The notes under the pieces were generated by a model. That model did no database searches and had not been told where the DNA came from. It was given only the letters and a program-made list of their open reading frames with translations. Below are positions 1 to 6,290 of a stretch of DNA of 10,692 nt, piece after piece. This stretch comes from JBBRGG01 sp038240875 (GTDB lineage Bacteria > Planctomycetota > Phycisphaerae > Phycisphaerales > UBA1924). How positions within the stretch are numbered: position 1 is the first letter of the stretch; each line of letters opens with the position of its first letter. The stretch covers positions 1-10,692 of the forward strand of contig JBBRGG010000125.1 of the NCBI GenBank assembly GCA_038240875.1. Direction: 5' to 3'. The translations under genes and the position numbers were made by a program.

Positions 1-1
1 T

Positions 2-1216
2 GAAATCCGCGTCAACCCATCAGCTCCTCTTGGCACCATAACCGAACCATCCACCGACGAAGACATTCATTCCTGGGTCGAGCGCCGTCTCATCGAGCTT
101 GTCGGCCCACTAGGCAAAAAGCTCCACACCGGTCGCAGCCGTAACGACCAAGTCGCCACCGATCTACGCCTTTGGACGCGCGACGCCATCGACGCGCGCA
201 TCCTCGAACTGCGTGCATGCCGACGCGCGTTGATCGATTTTGCCAAACGTGAACGCGAAACCGTAATCAGTGGGTACACCCACCTTCAACGTGCCCAGCC
301 CGTCCTCCTCGCGCATTGGTGCCTCGCGTATGACCAGATGTTCGCGCGCGACGCCGCTCGTTTGCGTGATGCGCGAAGACGCGTCAACGTGTGCCCATTA
401 GGCTCGGGCGCGCTCGCTGGTTCTGCCTACGCAATCGATCGCGACATCCTTGCCCAAGACCTTGGCTTCGACGCTCCAAGTCGCAACAGCCTTGACGCTG
501 TTTCTGATCGTGATTTCGTCATCGAAACACTCGCCGCCTGCGCCACCGCCGCGATGCACCTCTCGCGCCTCGGCGAAGATCTCATCATCTATGGCTCGCA
601 AGAGTTCGGCTTCTTCGAGTATTCCGACGCCGTCACCAGTGGCAGCAGCCTCATGCCACAAAAGAAAAACCCTGACGCCGCCGAGCTACTTCGTGGCAAG
701 TCTGGCCGCGTCATAGGCGATCTGGTTTCCCTCTTGGTCACGCTCAAAGGCCTCCCTCTCGCGTACAACAAAGACCTCCAGGAAGACAAAGAACCTCTCT
801 TCGACGCGATGACGCATCTCTCGATGTGCCTGCGCGTCATCCCCATCATCTTCAATGGCGTACAGGTTCGCCGCGAAGTCTGCCTCGCCGCGGCAAAGGG
901 TGGCTACAGCAACGCAACCGACCTCGCTGACTACCTCGTGAGCAAAGGCGTTCCTTTCCGTGAAGCGCACGATCAAGTTGGCTCGTGCGTCCGCCGAGCG
1001 ATCGCGCTCCGCGTCGCATTAGGTGAAATGCCTTTGGACGAACTTCGCGCAATTGCTCCTGCATGTCAAGATGACGTCTACGCAAGGCTCACAATCGAAG
1101 CTGGCCTTGCTTCACGTGAAGTCTTCGGTGGCACAGGTAGACAAGCCGTCGCCGCCGCGATCCAAGCCGCCGACGGTGCACTGGCTAGCGAAGCAGTACA
1201 TGCACTCATGCAATGA
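2..1216 (+). CDS. argH: Argininosuccinate lyase, 5'-truncated by the window edge
   Basis: Catalyses the last step of arginine synthesis, splitting argininosuccinate into arginine and fumarate; cytosolic homotetramer of the fumarase/aspartase superfamily. The frame is open from base 2 with no start, so about 404 residues are visible; the family is usually near 460, so some 50-60 N-terminal residues lie outside. Visible motifs, numbered from base 2: HTGRSRNDQ (42-50), GYTHLQRAQP (91-100) and the superfamily signature GSSLMPQKKNPD (214-225), whose serine loop carries the catalytic Ser. Upstream of HTGRSRND the residues GKKL and EDIHSWVERRL also fit the family. No frameshift or missing motif is seen. 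The TTG at 230 is not a real start because conserved sequence precedes it. Codons mostly end in C, unlike the G-ending codons of feoB and coaE on the same strand. It converges on the minus-strand prepilin at 1789-2859. Confidence 0.97.
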   Translation, partial: EIRVNPSAPLGTITEPSTDEDIHSWVERRLIELVGPLGKKLHTGRSRNDQVATDLRLWTRDAIDARILELRACRRALIDFAKRERETVISGYTHLQRAQPVLLAHWCLAYDQMFARDAARLRDARRRVNVCPLGSGALAGSAYAIDRDILAQDLGFDAPSRNSLDAVSDRDFVIETLAACATAAMHLSRLGEDLIIYGSQEFGFFEYSDAVTSGSSLMPQKKNPDAAELLRGKSGRVIGDLVSLLVTLKGLPLAYNKDLQEDKEPLFDAMTHLSMCLRVIPIIFNGVQVRREVCLAAAKGGYSNATDLADYLVSKGVPFREAHDQVGSCVRRAIALRVALGEMPLDELRAIAPACQDDVYARLTIEAGLASREVFGGTGRQAVAAAIQAADGALASEAVHALMQ

Positions 1217-1297
1217 GTCATCACGATGGCTCCCTTAACTCGTAAAAACTTTACCACTATTGGTGGCCCCCTCATCTATGAGTGCTCTATGCCCTAT

Positions 1298-1405
1298 GTC
1301 TTTGCCTTCGTGCCACCATGATCGCTTCGATCATGGTGTGCCTTTAAGTTTGCCTTGGTCTTTGCCTTCGTGCCACCATGATCGCTTTGATCGTGGTGTG
1401 CCTTT
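1298..1405 (+). repeat. Direct repeat of 48 bp (two copies, 60-bp period), each a hairpin
   Basis: Copies at 1298-1345 and 1358-1405 share 46 of 48 bases. Each contains an 11-bp stem with a 3-base loop (ctt). In copy 1 the arms 1314-1324 and 1328-1338 pair perfectly. In copy 2 (1374-1384 and 1388-1398) the two differing bases, 1388 and 1393, both turn a Watson-Crick pair into a G.U wobble in + strand RNA. On the minus strand the same changes would be A.C mismatches. This suggests the structure matters in + strand RNA, i.e. the argH transcript. Short TTTGCCTT words recur around both copies, as in a dispersed intergenic repeat. Confidence 0.85.
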
Positions 1406-1417
1406 GCCTTGGGTGGT

Positions 1418-1434
1418 CCGGCGGTCCCCGCCGG
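1418..1434. repeat. GC-rich hairpin
   Basis: Perfect 7-bp inverted repeat, CCGGCGG-tcc-CCGCCGG, with a 3-base loop. No T-run follows on either strand, so it is not a standard intrinsic terminator. It lies 13 bp after the second copy of the 48-bp repeat and belongs to the same hairpin-rich spacer. Confidence 0.7.
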
Positions 1435-1454
1435 TCGTATTTGGCTTATTCTTC

Positions 1455-1497
1455 GCTGCGAAGCAGCACACGGCTGTTGCCAGACGCGAAGCGTCTG
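1455..1497. repeat. Two GCGAAGC-core hairpins
   Basis: GCTGC-gaa-GCAGC at 1455-1467 and CAGACGC-gaa-GCGTCTG at 1481-1497 are perfect inverted repeats with GAA loops. The first can also fold as CTTCG-ctg-CGAAG (1451-1463). Both share the core GCGAAGC, a sequence known from structural work as an unusually stable DNA mini-hairpin. Their role here is unknown; no T-run follows. Confidence 0.7.
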
Positions 1498-1702
1498 ATT
1501 CACCCACTCAATGAAACTCCGCCTTGGCAATGGCGGGCAAGTCTTTCTTCCGTTCAAGTCAAATGAATCTGAGTCGAAGTCCGCGCAGTCATGGGTCCCC
1601 GCTCTCTGAGAGCGAGAGTTTTGGATTATTTTCTTTGCTCGCTCTCGCCCGTGCTTCAAGCGGCATTCGTATTAAAACCCAATCGCCCAAACTCCAACAT
1701 TC

Positions 1703-1740
1703 AAAAAAACAAAGGGCCCACCTGATCTTCCAGGCGGGCT
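1703..1740 (-). terminator. Rho-independent terminator of the first prepilin gene
   Basis: Read on the minus strand, a 9-bp stem (1739-1731 with 1724-1716) with a 6-base loop and one G.U pair is followed by TTTGTTTTTTT (1713-1703). On the plus strand the wobble position becomes an A.C mismatch and no T-run follows, so the signal points to the minus-strand gene, whose stop codon is about 50 bases upstream. Confidence 0.85.
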
Positions 1741-1788
1741 CCTGTATTGACTTACTTGAATTGATTCAAACCAAACGATTCAGTGAGC

Positions 1789-2859
1789 TTAGTTCACGTT
1801 GGGCTGGTAATCCCAGTCTGCACGAGGAGCCTTAGCCGACCAACGACGCATATCGCGCATCGATTCGATGTCGAGGCTTTCGACGTGGCCGTCGGCCATG
1901 CCGACAACAGCCTTATCAAAGTGACGGAAGTCGATGAAGCCCCATGATTCCGGCGACAAAGCCGCGTTGTACTTGTTGCTGACGTTCCAAGGCTGGCTGC
2001 GACCGCCACCTGCACCGCCGCTCTGCTGACCAAAGGGGGAAGAGCGTGGTGGGCGAAGCTCGTAATACCCAGGAACTGGCCTAGTGGAACCTCCACCGAT
2101 CACTGGAGGAGGCGTGTTACCCCAACCAGTGCTGCCGAAGGAACCGGCATTTTTGACGTCACCTGCGCGAGACGAAGCGATGACAATCATCTTGTCGGTC
2201 GCGCGTACTTCGTCAGTGCGGGTCACATAGAACTTGCCACCACTGGCAAAGGGGTTGCTACCCGCATCGTCACCTGTGCCGTTGGGGAACGCACCACGCA
2301 GGTACGAACCGCCGTAGTAGGTCGCGTTTATGCCGAAGGAGGGGTGCCAAGCGATTGCCGACTGGTAGAGACCAGTATTCTCATACGTTAATGTGTTTCC
2401 GTTGACGTTGCCGTTCTTCGGACGAGCATTAAACTTCGCGGCCGTAGCCTTGTCGATCATCATGGCTTCGATGGGGAAGCCCGAGGACTGAACAAAGCGC
2501 CACGTCCACACCTTGATAACCGATCCTTCCATGAATTTCGATCCGTCGGAAGGATCCGTCGGCATGAAGTTTACCTTGCCAATGTGGGGGTGGGCCCAGG
2601 TCCAGTGAATGTAAGGTACCAAGACGCTATCACGGTATTGTGCCGTGTAGTGCTGCATTCCCTGCTCGGTTTGTTTCGCAGCAGCCTGCTCAACGAGCAT
2701 GCGAGCCGTCGCGCGTGCCTTTGCCAAACCAGGAAGCAAAATGCCAATCAAGAGTGCGATGATGGCAATGACCACCAACAACTCAATGAGCGTAAAGCCA
2801 CGATGTGAAGCAGTTGCGCTTCGATTCGTAGCAAACAGCCTGAGGCTCTTCTTTGCCAT
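1789..2859 (-). CDS. Prepilin-type N-terminal methylation protein, H-X9-DG class (pseudopilin-like)
   Basis: Predicted pseudopilin/prepilin of 356 residues, exported and processed by a prepilin peptidase. Residues 1-20 are a basic leader; Gly21-Phe22 is the expected cleavage site in GFTLIELLVV, with the conserved Glu26 at +5, followed by a hydrophobic helix to about residue 45. The C-terminal H-X9-DG motif is His313 to Asp323-Gly324. After it comes a tail with DMRRW (336-340) that is shared with the paralogue at 3634-4548. The start at 2859 was chosen because AAGGAG (2872-2867) lies 7 bases upstream; the frame continues to 2922 but those 21 extra codons would spoil the leader. H-X9-DG prepilins are greatly expanded in planctomycetes, and their exact role (type II secretion-like machinery or pili) is usually unknown. 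Ends at a strong terminator; no clear promoter was found. Confidence 0.9.
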   Translation of the reverse strand: MAKKSLRLFATNRSATASHRGFTLIELLVVIAIIALLIGILLPGLAKARATARMLVEQAAAKQTEQGMQHYTAQYRDSVLVPYIHWTWAHPHIGKVNFMPTDPSDGSKFMEGSVIKVWTWRFVQSSGFPIEAMMIDKATAAKFNARPKNGNVNGNTLTYENTGLYQSAIAWHPSFGINATYYGGSYLRGAFPNGTGDDAGSNPFASGGKFYVTRTDEVRATDKMIVIASSRAGDVKNAGSFGSTGWGNTPPPVIGGGSTRPVPGYYELRPPRSSPFGQQSGGAGGGRSQPWNVSNKYNAALSPESWGFIDFRHFDKAVVGMADGHVESLDIESMRDMRRWSAKAPRADWDYQPNVN

Positions 2860-3633
2860 CTTTAAGCTCCTTCGCCACTCGCCAAGCGGGCGAGCGTCTA
2901 TGGGCGGGCATTGGTTTCGCAAGGGTACACCCCAAACGCGCCAAGCCTCCTATTTCTTCAACCACGAGTTGCAACACGAATCACTTTCTAAATCGGTTTG
3001 GCCCGAACTAGTTGACCCATGCGTTTGGCGAGTACGAATGCCCGCCAAATGCAGGTCCATTTCACTTCTTAATCACTTCAACACTCTCCGCCGATGTGTG
3101 CCGCTAAACCCTCGTTTAGCAACACGTCTCGTTCATGATTATTTCGGATGTAGAAGGAAAGTATTGCAGTGCAAAATGAATAGTGTGTCAGTGGTGTGTG
3201 ACACTGTGCGTGTGAAGACGCACAAGCTTGACCAGGCTGTTTGAGAAAGCATCGACGTTCACACAATACAGCATACACCTACACGACACAAGTGTGCAAC
3301 GCCCAACTTTTTGATAAATTATACAAAAGCCGCAATTATTCTAATAATTTGCGTAAAGTATTGGTGAATTAAATTAGTCAATTAGTTAATGACATCTTCA
3401 GGTGCGAATTATGTCGCAGCACTAAAATGACTGCAGGTGATAAAGTCTGTAATGCCAAGGAAAGACGTACAGATTTCGTACTCCAATATCATTATGTCAG
3501 TGCCTGTTTGAACATGTACCGTAAATTGAGCCACTATGAACGTGAGCATCGCGCACGAGCGGAACTCGATACGTTGAAAAAAATAGTTGCACGATTACGC
3601 CATCGAGCCATATTCGACTCGATTCTTGGCCGC
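2860..3633. other. Non-coding spacer between the two prepilin genes, with an AT-rich island
   Basis: These 774 bp hold no gene I can support. The part next to 2859 is the leader region of the first prepilin, with a small dyad CTCGCC/GGCGAG (2878-2883 with 2889-2894) beside its ribosome binding site. Further structures are a long inverted repeat (3020-3053) and a perfect GCTAAAC-cctc-GTTTAGC hairpin (3103-3120). GTGTCA/TGACAC (3185-3190 with 3199-3204) forms another dyad. A strongly AT-rich stretch spans about 3300-3400, including a near-palindrome around 3331-3355. A plus-strand frame from 3427 runs into the antisense of the second prepilin and is probably not a gene. Confidence 0.6.
3020..3053. 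repeat. Inverted repeat upstream of the first prepilin gene
   Basis: Arms 3020-3030 and 3043-3053 pair over 11 positions (core TTTGGCG/CGCCAAA plus flanks, one G.T pair) around a 12-base spacer. It lies about 160-190 bases upstream of the prepilin start at 2859. It could be an operator or an RNA hairpin; no T-run follows on either strand. Confidence 0.6.
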
Positions 3634-4548
3634 TTAATTCGACCCGATCGTCCAATCGGTTCGGCTCGCCCCGTCGGCCCAGCGGCGCATATCCGAGAGC
3701 GTATCCCACCCTTGCATGGATCCATGTCCATCAAAGCTGGCCGTCACAGCTTTGCCGCTGTGTCGAAGCGAGACAAAGCCTGAATTGTCCCCGGGGCTTG
3801 CAGTTTTTTCATCGTACGAAGTAGCCCACCTACGGCCTTGGCCAGGCGCGTAGTAGGGAGGCTCGACGCGGAAGAAGCCAGCCGGGCTTCCAACAATCGG
3901 CACCGCTGGTTGAGGCTCGGTGCGTGCCGAGCAGAAGACCATCAAATCGCTGGGTCTGCGAACCATATCCAGGCGCGACACGTATACGCGGCCGAACGTG
4001 CGCAAGAACACCGATTCAAACTGCTGGTTTCGCGCATTACCACCCACAAAGTTGGTGTTCATCCCTAGCGAAGGGAAGAGGCTGATGACGTAGCCATAGT
4101 TTACGCCGAAACTCGAATATTCCGACTCGCGTTCACGCAGTTCGGCGAGTGTTTTCTGGTCGTCGTAAAGCGCGCGGAAATCAAACCCAAAGTACGGAGC
4201 CAGCCGCCATGGATATCGCTGGGCTTCTTCATTGGTGATGCGATTACCTTCGCTGTCGAGGACCAGCATGGGGCCGTTAACCCATTGGGCCTTGGCATAT
4301 CCAGGTAAAACTTCGTCCTTAAAATCATTGGCGTAGAGCACAAAGGCGCTCATTAACTGCTGACCAGCGGCGAGCTCTCGGGTTTGCCGCGCCACGCCGC
4401 GAGCCTTTCCCAATGCAGGGATCAAGATGCCAATCATGATCGCGACAATGGCGATGACCACAAGAAGCTCGATGAGCGTAAAGCCGTGTCGCGCGGGCGA
4501 GCCATTGGCTTCTGAGTCGGCTGGGTATTTGCGGGTCGGTCTATTCAT
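3634..4548 (-). CDS. Prepilin-type N-terminal methylation protein, H-X9-DG class (paralogue)
   Basis: Second pseudopilin-like prepilin, 304 residues from the chosen start. Leader residues 1-21 are basic; Gly22-Phe23 is the predicted processing site in GFTLIELLVV, with Glu27 at +5 and a hydrophobic helix after it. The H-X9-DG motif is His263 to Asp273-Gly274, and the DMRRW tail follows at 286-290. It aligns with the protein at 1789-2859 along most of its length: HPSFGIN against FPSLGMN, GKFYVTRTDEVR against GRVYVSRLDMVR, and the tail. It is therefore a diverged duplicate, about 50 residues shorter. The ATG at 4548 was preferred over one 27 codons upstream because it leaves a normal leader; no good Shine-Dalgarno precedes it. 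A candidate promoter lies about 26-55 bases upstream. No convincing terminator follows. Confidence 0.88.
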   Translation of the reverse strand: MNRPTRKYPADSEANGSPARHGFTLIELLVVIAIVAIMIGILIPALGKARGVARQTRELAAGQQLMSAFVLYANDFKDEVLPGYAKAQWVNGPMLVLDSEGNRITNEEAQRYPWRLAPYFGFDFRALYDDQKTLAELRERESEYSSFGVNYGYVISLFPSLGMNTNFVGGNARNQQFESVFLRTFGRVYVSRLDMVRRPSDLMVFCSARTEPQPAVPIVGSPAGFFRVEPPYYAPGQGRRWATSYDEKTASPGDNSGFVSLRHSGKAVTASFDGHGSMQGWDTLSDMRRWADGASRTDWTIGSN

Positions 4549-4558
4549 TGAGCGTACT

Positions 4559-4575
4559 ACAGTATATTGTACTGT
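4559..4575. promoter_or_regulatory. Dyad over the promoter of the second prepilin, possible operator
   Basis: ACAGTA-tattg-TACTGT is a perfect 6-bp inverted repeat with a 5-base spacer. It touches the -10 box and covers the predicted transcription start of the minus-strand prepilin, where a repressor would block transcription. The half-site order is opposite to the CTGT-N8-ACAG of an E. coli LexA box. The regulator is unknown. Confidence 0.35.
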
Positions 4576-4603
4576 TATACAAGAATGGATGCAAGTTTGT
4601 CGA
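4574..4603 (-). promoter_or_regulatory. Candidate sigma70-type promoter of the second prepilin gene
   Basis: On the minus strand, TCGACA (4603-4598) matches TTGACA at 5 of 6 bases. An 18-base spacer separates it from TATAAC (4579-4574), which matches TATAAT at 5 of 6. The predicted start of transcription near 4567 gives a leader of about 20 bases before the ATG at 4548. This is a consensus match only. Confidence 0.45.
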
Positions 4604-4930
4604 AACTGTAACACTTTGTGTGCGAACAATTGATACTATCGCATGATTTACTGCCTGCTTGGGCTAATCGCTATGGTGAACACTAGTATTTTAGTGTGAC
4701 TATATCTGGTATGCAGCGTTCAGGGTTGTACGTAAAGGTGATCAGGCGAGTCTGGCGGACATTCGGGAAATAGGTGCTGTTTGGAAAACCGGTGTCGCAA
4801 AGTTTTGGCTCGATGCAACGAAATCAGGTCTGAGGCATTGAACTGTTTGACCTTTCATGCGTTTGATTCAACTCATGCACTTGGATGATTCACTTAATTG
4901 TAGTTTCATAACGAAACGAACGAGAACACA

Positions 4931-6124
4931 ATGAACCAGTCAAGCTGCTGCAATCTCATCCGCACCAACGTCATCGGCTTCATCGGCGGCACGCTCAACG
5001 CATTGCCAATGGTTGGCTTGCATGGATTTGCGTCAAAGTTGATGAACCGAAGCAGTCAAGGTACGACAGCTGCTTCACTATTGGTTGCGGTTGCTGCACT
5101 TATCGGGAGTGGTGGCGTTGCACATGCAGGGAGTTTCAATGGCACGATCACGCCGCCAACAATCGATCGCTGGTGGTACCCCTTCAATTCACAGAGTGGT
5201 TCAGAAACATCTGCCCCGAGCTTTGGGGCGATCCTGCAGGCCGGCTTTGATGATCGCGACGCACAGTTTGTTCTCGCTTTTGCTACCGAGCCGGTGATTG
5301 CATCTGGCGGCACCCAGTCGTCGTACATTATCAATCACGTACGGTTCACAGTTTACGTCAGCGTAAACAATCAGTTTTCGTATGACTCGTCGTTTGATTC
5401 GGTGTCGACGCTGTACGCCGACGGCGACCCGCTGCAGACGCTTGATACGGACGTTGGTAAGCCAGTTGAACTCTTTGCGGCAGGGTTTCGCAATGGCTTA
5501 ACGCCTTTGAGCCTACTTGAGAACACTCCCCACAGTCCTTTTTCGCCGTTCCCGCCGCGTGAGGGCGTGCGTAACGTGTTTGCGGGGGTGACTGACCTCA
5601 ACGGGAACGTCATCACGGATGTATCACGCCAAGTTCGCCAGCGGTTTGAGGCGACGCCGATAGCAATTGGGCTTGATACTCGTGCGAACCCACTTGCACC
5701 TGGCGCGGATGTACCTGAAGGCACTCCACTTACGTTTGAGGTTGACCTTTCGCAGCCTGGTGCTTTGGCCTACTTCCAGAATGGCTTGTCAATAGGCCGA
5801 GTTGTGGTGGTGATCACTTCGCTTGCGCCCGCAGCGGGCGGACCCGGTGGCGGCGGTGGCAATCCTAGGTATCCAGCCTTTTACACCAAGGAAAACGCGC
5901 TTACGCCAATCCTTGGCTATGCGGCGAAACTCGACATCAGTGTCGGATGTCCTGATTGCCCAGCGGATTACGACCAAGATGGTGGCGTAACGGGTAGCGA
6001 CATCAGCGCGTTCTTCTCTGATTTTGAGCGAGGCCTGCCTTGTGCTGACATTGATCTAGATGGCGGTATTACAGGCCGAGACGTGGGCGCGTTCTTCATT
6101 AACTTTGAAGCGGGTGGGTGCTAA
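4931..6124 (+). CDS. Secreted protein with C-terminal GC-type dockerin-like domain
   Basis: Exported protein of unknown function, 397 residues from the ATG at 4931. A signal peptide runs from about residue 38 (MNRSSQ), through a hydrophobic stretch, to a likely signal peptidase cut after AHA (residue 66). The ATG at 5042 may therefore be the true start (360 residues); neither ATG has a Shine-Dalgarno, and codons between them look coding-like. The mature region has DRWWYPFN (79-86) and FDDRDAQF, a pattern I loosely recall from other planctomycete secreted proteins but cannot verify. A glycine-rich linker (about 305-314) precedes the end. Residues 343-397 hold two dockerin-like calcium-binding repeats, DYDQDGG...ISAFFSDF and DIDLDGG...VGAFFINF. 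Cysteines flank them at 340, 343, 371 and 397, the protein ending in Gly-Gly-Cys. The domain probably serves cell-surface anchoring or sorting. It is divergent from the prepilins. Confidence 0.85.
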   Translation: MNQSSCCNLIRTNVIGFIGGTLNALPMVGLHGFASKLMNRSSQGTTAASLLVAVAALIGSGGVAHAGSFNGTITPPTIDRWWYPFNSQSGSETSAPSFGAILQAGFDDRDAQFVLAFATEPVIASGGTQSSYIINHVRFTVYVSVNNQFSYDSSFDSVSTLYADGDPLQTLDTDVGKPVELFAAGFRNGLTPLSLLENTPHSPFSPFPPREGVRNVFAGVTDLNGNVITDVSRQVRQRFEATPIAIGLDTRANPLAPGADVPEGTPLTFEVDLSQPGALAYFQNGLSIGRVVVVITSLAPAAGGPGGGGGNPRYPAFYTKENALTPILGYAAKLDISVGCPDCPADYDQDGGVTGSDISAFFSDFERGLPCADIDLDGGITGRDVGAFFINFEAGGC

Positions 6125-6157
6125 TTCCCACTTATTGGCTTCGCTAATTCATCGACG

Positions 6158-6178
6158 AGTTGAGAATGAGTCTCAACT
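6158..6178. promoter_or_regulatory. Fur-box-like dyad upstream of feoA
   Basis: A perfect 8-bp inverted repeat, AGTTGAGA-atgag-TCTCAACT, lies 34 bases after the dockerin gene stop. Its centre, TGAGAATGAGTCTCA (6161-6175), matches the Fur 7-1-7 consensus TGATAATNATTATCA at 11 of 14 fixed positions. feo operons are commonly Fur-regulated. No T-run follows, so it is a poor terminator for the dockerin gene, though that role cannot be excluded. Confidence 0.4.
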
Positions 6179-6188
6179 GGACTAGAGT
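6160..6188 (+). promoter_or_regulatory. Candidate promoter of the feo cluster
   Basis: TTGAGA (6160-6165, 5 of 6 to TTGACA) is followed by a 17-base spacer and TAGAGT (6183-6188, 4 of 6 to TATAAT). The -35 box lies inside the Fur-like dyad, an arrangement that would let a bound regulator exclude RNA polymerase. The -10 match is weak. Confidence 0.3.
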
Positions 6189-6290
6189 TACTGAACCCAT
6201 GCGTTGACCGCGCTGGGGCGAGGGCTCGCGTTGACGCACAAGTACGCTGCTACGAACACCCCAATACAACCTGCAAGTGGCTCTGCGCAG

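Larger units (their letters stand above)
1217..1788. other. Convergent intergenic region rich in hairpins, no gene
   Basis: These 572 bp separate the 3' ends of argH and the first prepilin. I see no credible gene: open frames here read through direct repeats and palindromes. Contents in order: a 48-bp direct repeat with hairpins (1298-1345 and 1358-1405), a GC hairpin (1418-1434), two hairpins with a GCGAAGC core (1455-1467 and 1481-1497), GCTCT-ctg-AGAGC at 1601-1613, a 9-bp inverted repeat (1608-1616 with 1638-1646), and the terminator at 1703-1740. No canonical U-tract terminator for argH is visible, so the hairpins may act as transcript-end structures; that is inference. Confidence 0.75.
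4549..4930. other. Divergent intergenic region, no gene
   Basis: These 382 bp separate the divergent second prepilin and the secreted dockerin protein. They hold a candidate minus-strand promoter with an overlapping dyad (4559-4603) and a perfect ACACTA/TAGTGT inverted repeat (4680-4685 with 4692-4697). No convincing promoter or ribosome binding site was found for the plus-strand gene. A 20-codon frame at 4711-4773 has no support as a gene. No known riboswitch fold could be recognised. Confidence 0.55.

Noticed and set aside
1298..1405. CRISPR-like array
   Set aside because: Only two copies with a 12-bp gap, strong internal hairpins and no cas genes; it is an ordinary duplicated palindromic repeat.
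1260..1659. Open frames on both strands across the convergent spacer, including one with a repeated HHDRSDHGGTKAK peptide
   Set aside because: The peptide repeat is a translation of the 48-bp DNA repeat and its palindromes; no ribosome binding site or codon bias supports a protein.
2699..3244. Plus-strand frame of 181 codons
   Set aside because: Its first part is the reverse complement of the conserved prepilin N-terminus and the rest is intergenic sequence; a shadow of the real minus-strand gene.
3560..3633. Possible terminator for the second prepilin (ATCGAG/CTCGAT dyad and a later T-run on the minus strand at 3583-3577)
   Set aside because: The 6-bp stem has a 10-base loop and the T-run begins over 20 bases after it, so it does not meet the usual intrinsic terminator form.
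3427..3783. Plus-strand frame of 118 codons
   Set aside because: Its last 150 bases are antisense to the second prepilin, no ribosome binding site precedes it, and no recognisable domain is seen. The non-overlapping 69 codons are basic and charged but not convincing as a gene.
4559..4575. Possible LexA/SOS box
   Set aside because: The half-sites are in ACAG...CTGT order, the reverse of the E. coli-type CTGT-N8-ACAG box.
4770..4850. GTCGCAAAG segment reminiscent of the GACGCAAAG of class I c-di-GMP riboswitches
   Set aside because: The matching partner helices and the tetraloop receptor of that class could not be found nearby, so the similarity is probably chance.
1761..4892. TTGATTCAA...GATTCA words at 1761-1782 and 4863-4892 as possible attachment sites
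   Set aside because: Spacing inside the two words differs (22 versus 30 bases) and no integrase or tRNA gene is nearby; chance similarity of AT-rich words.
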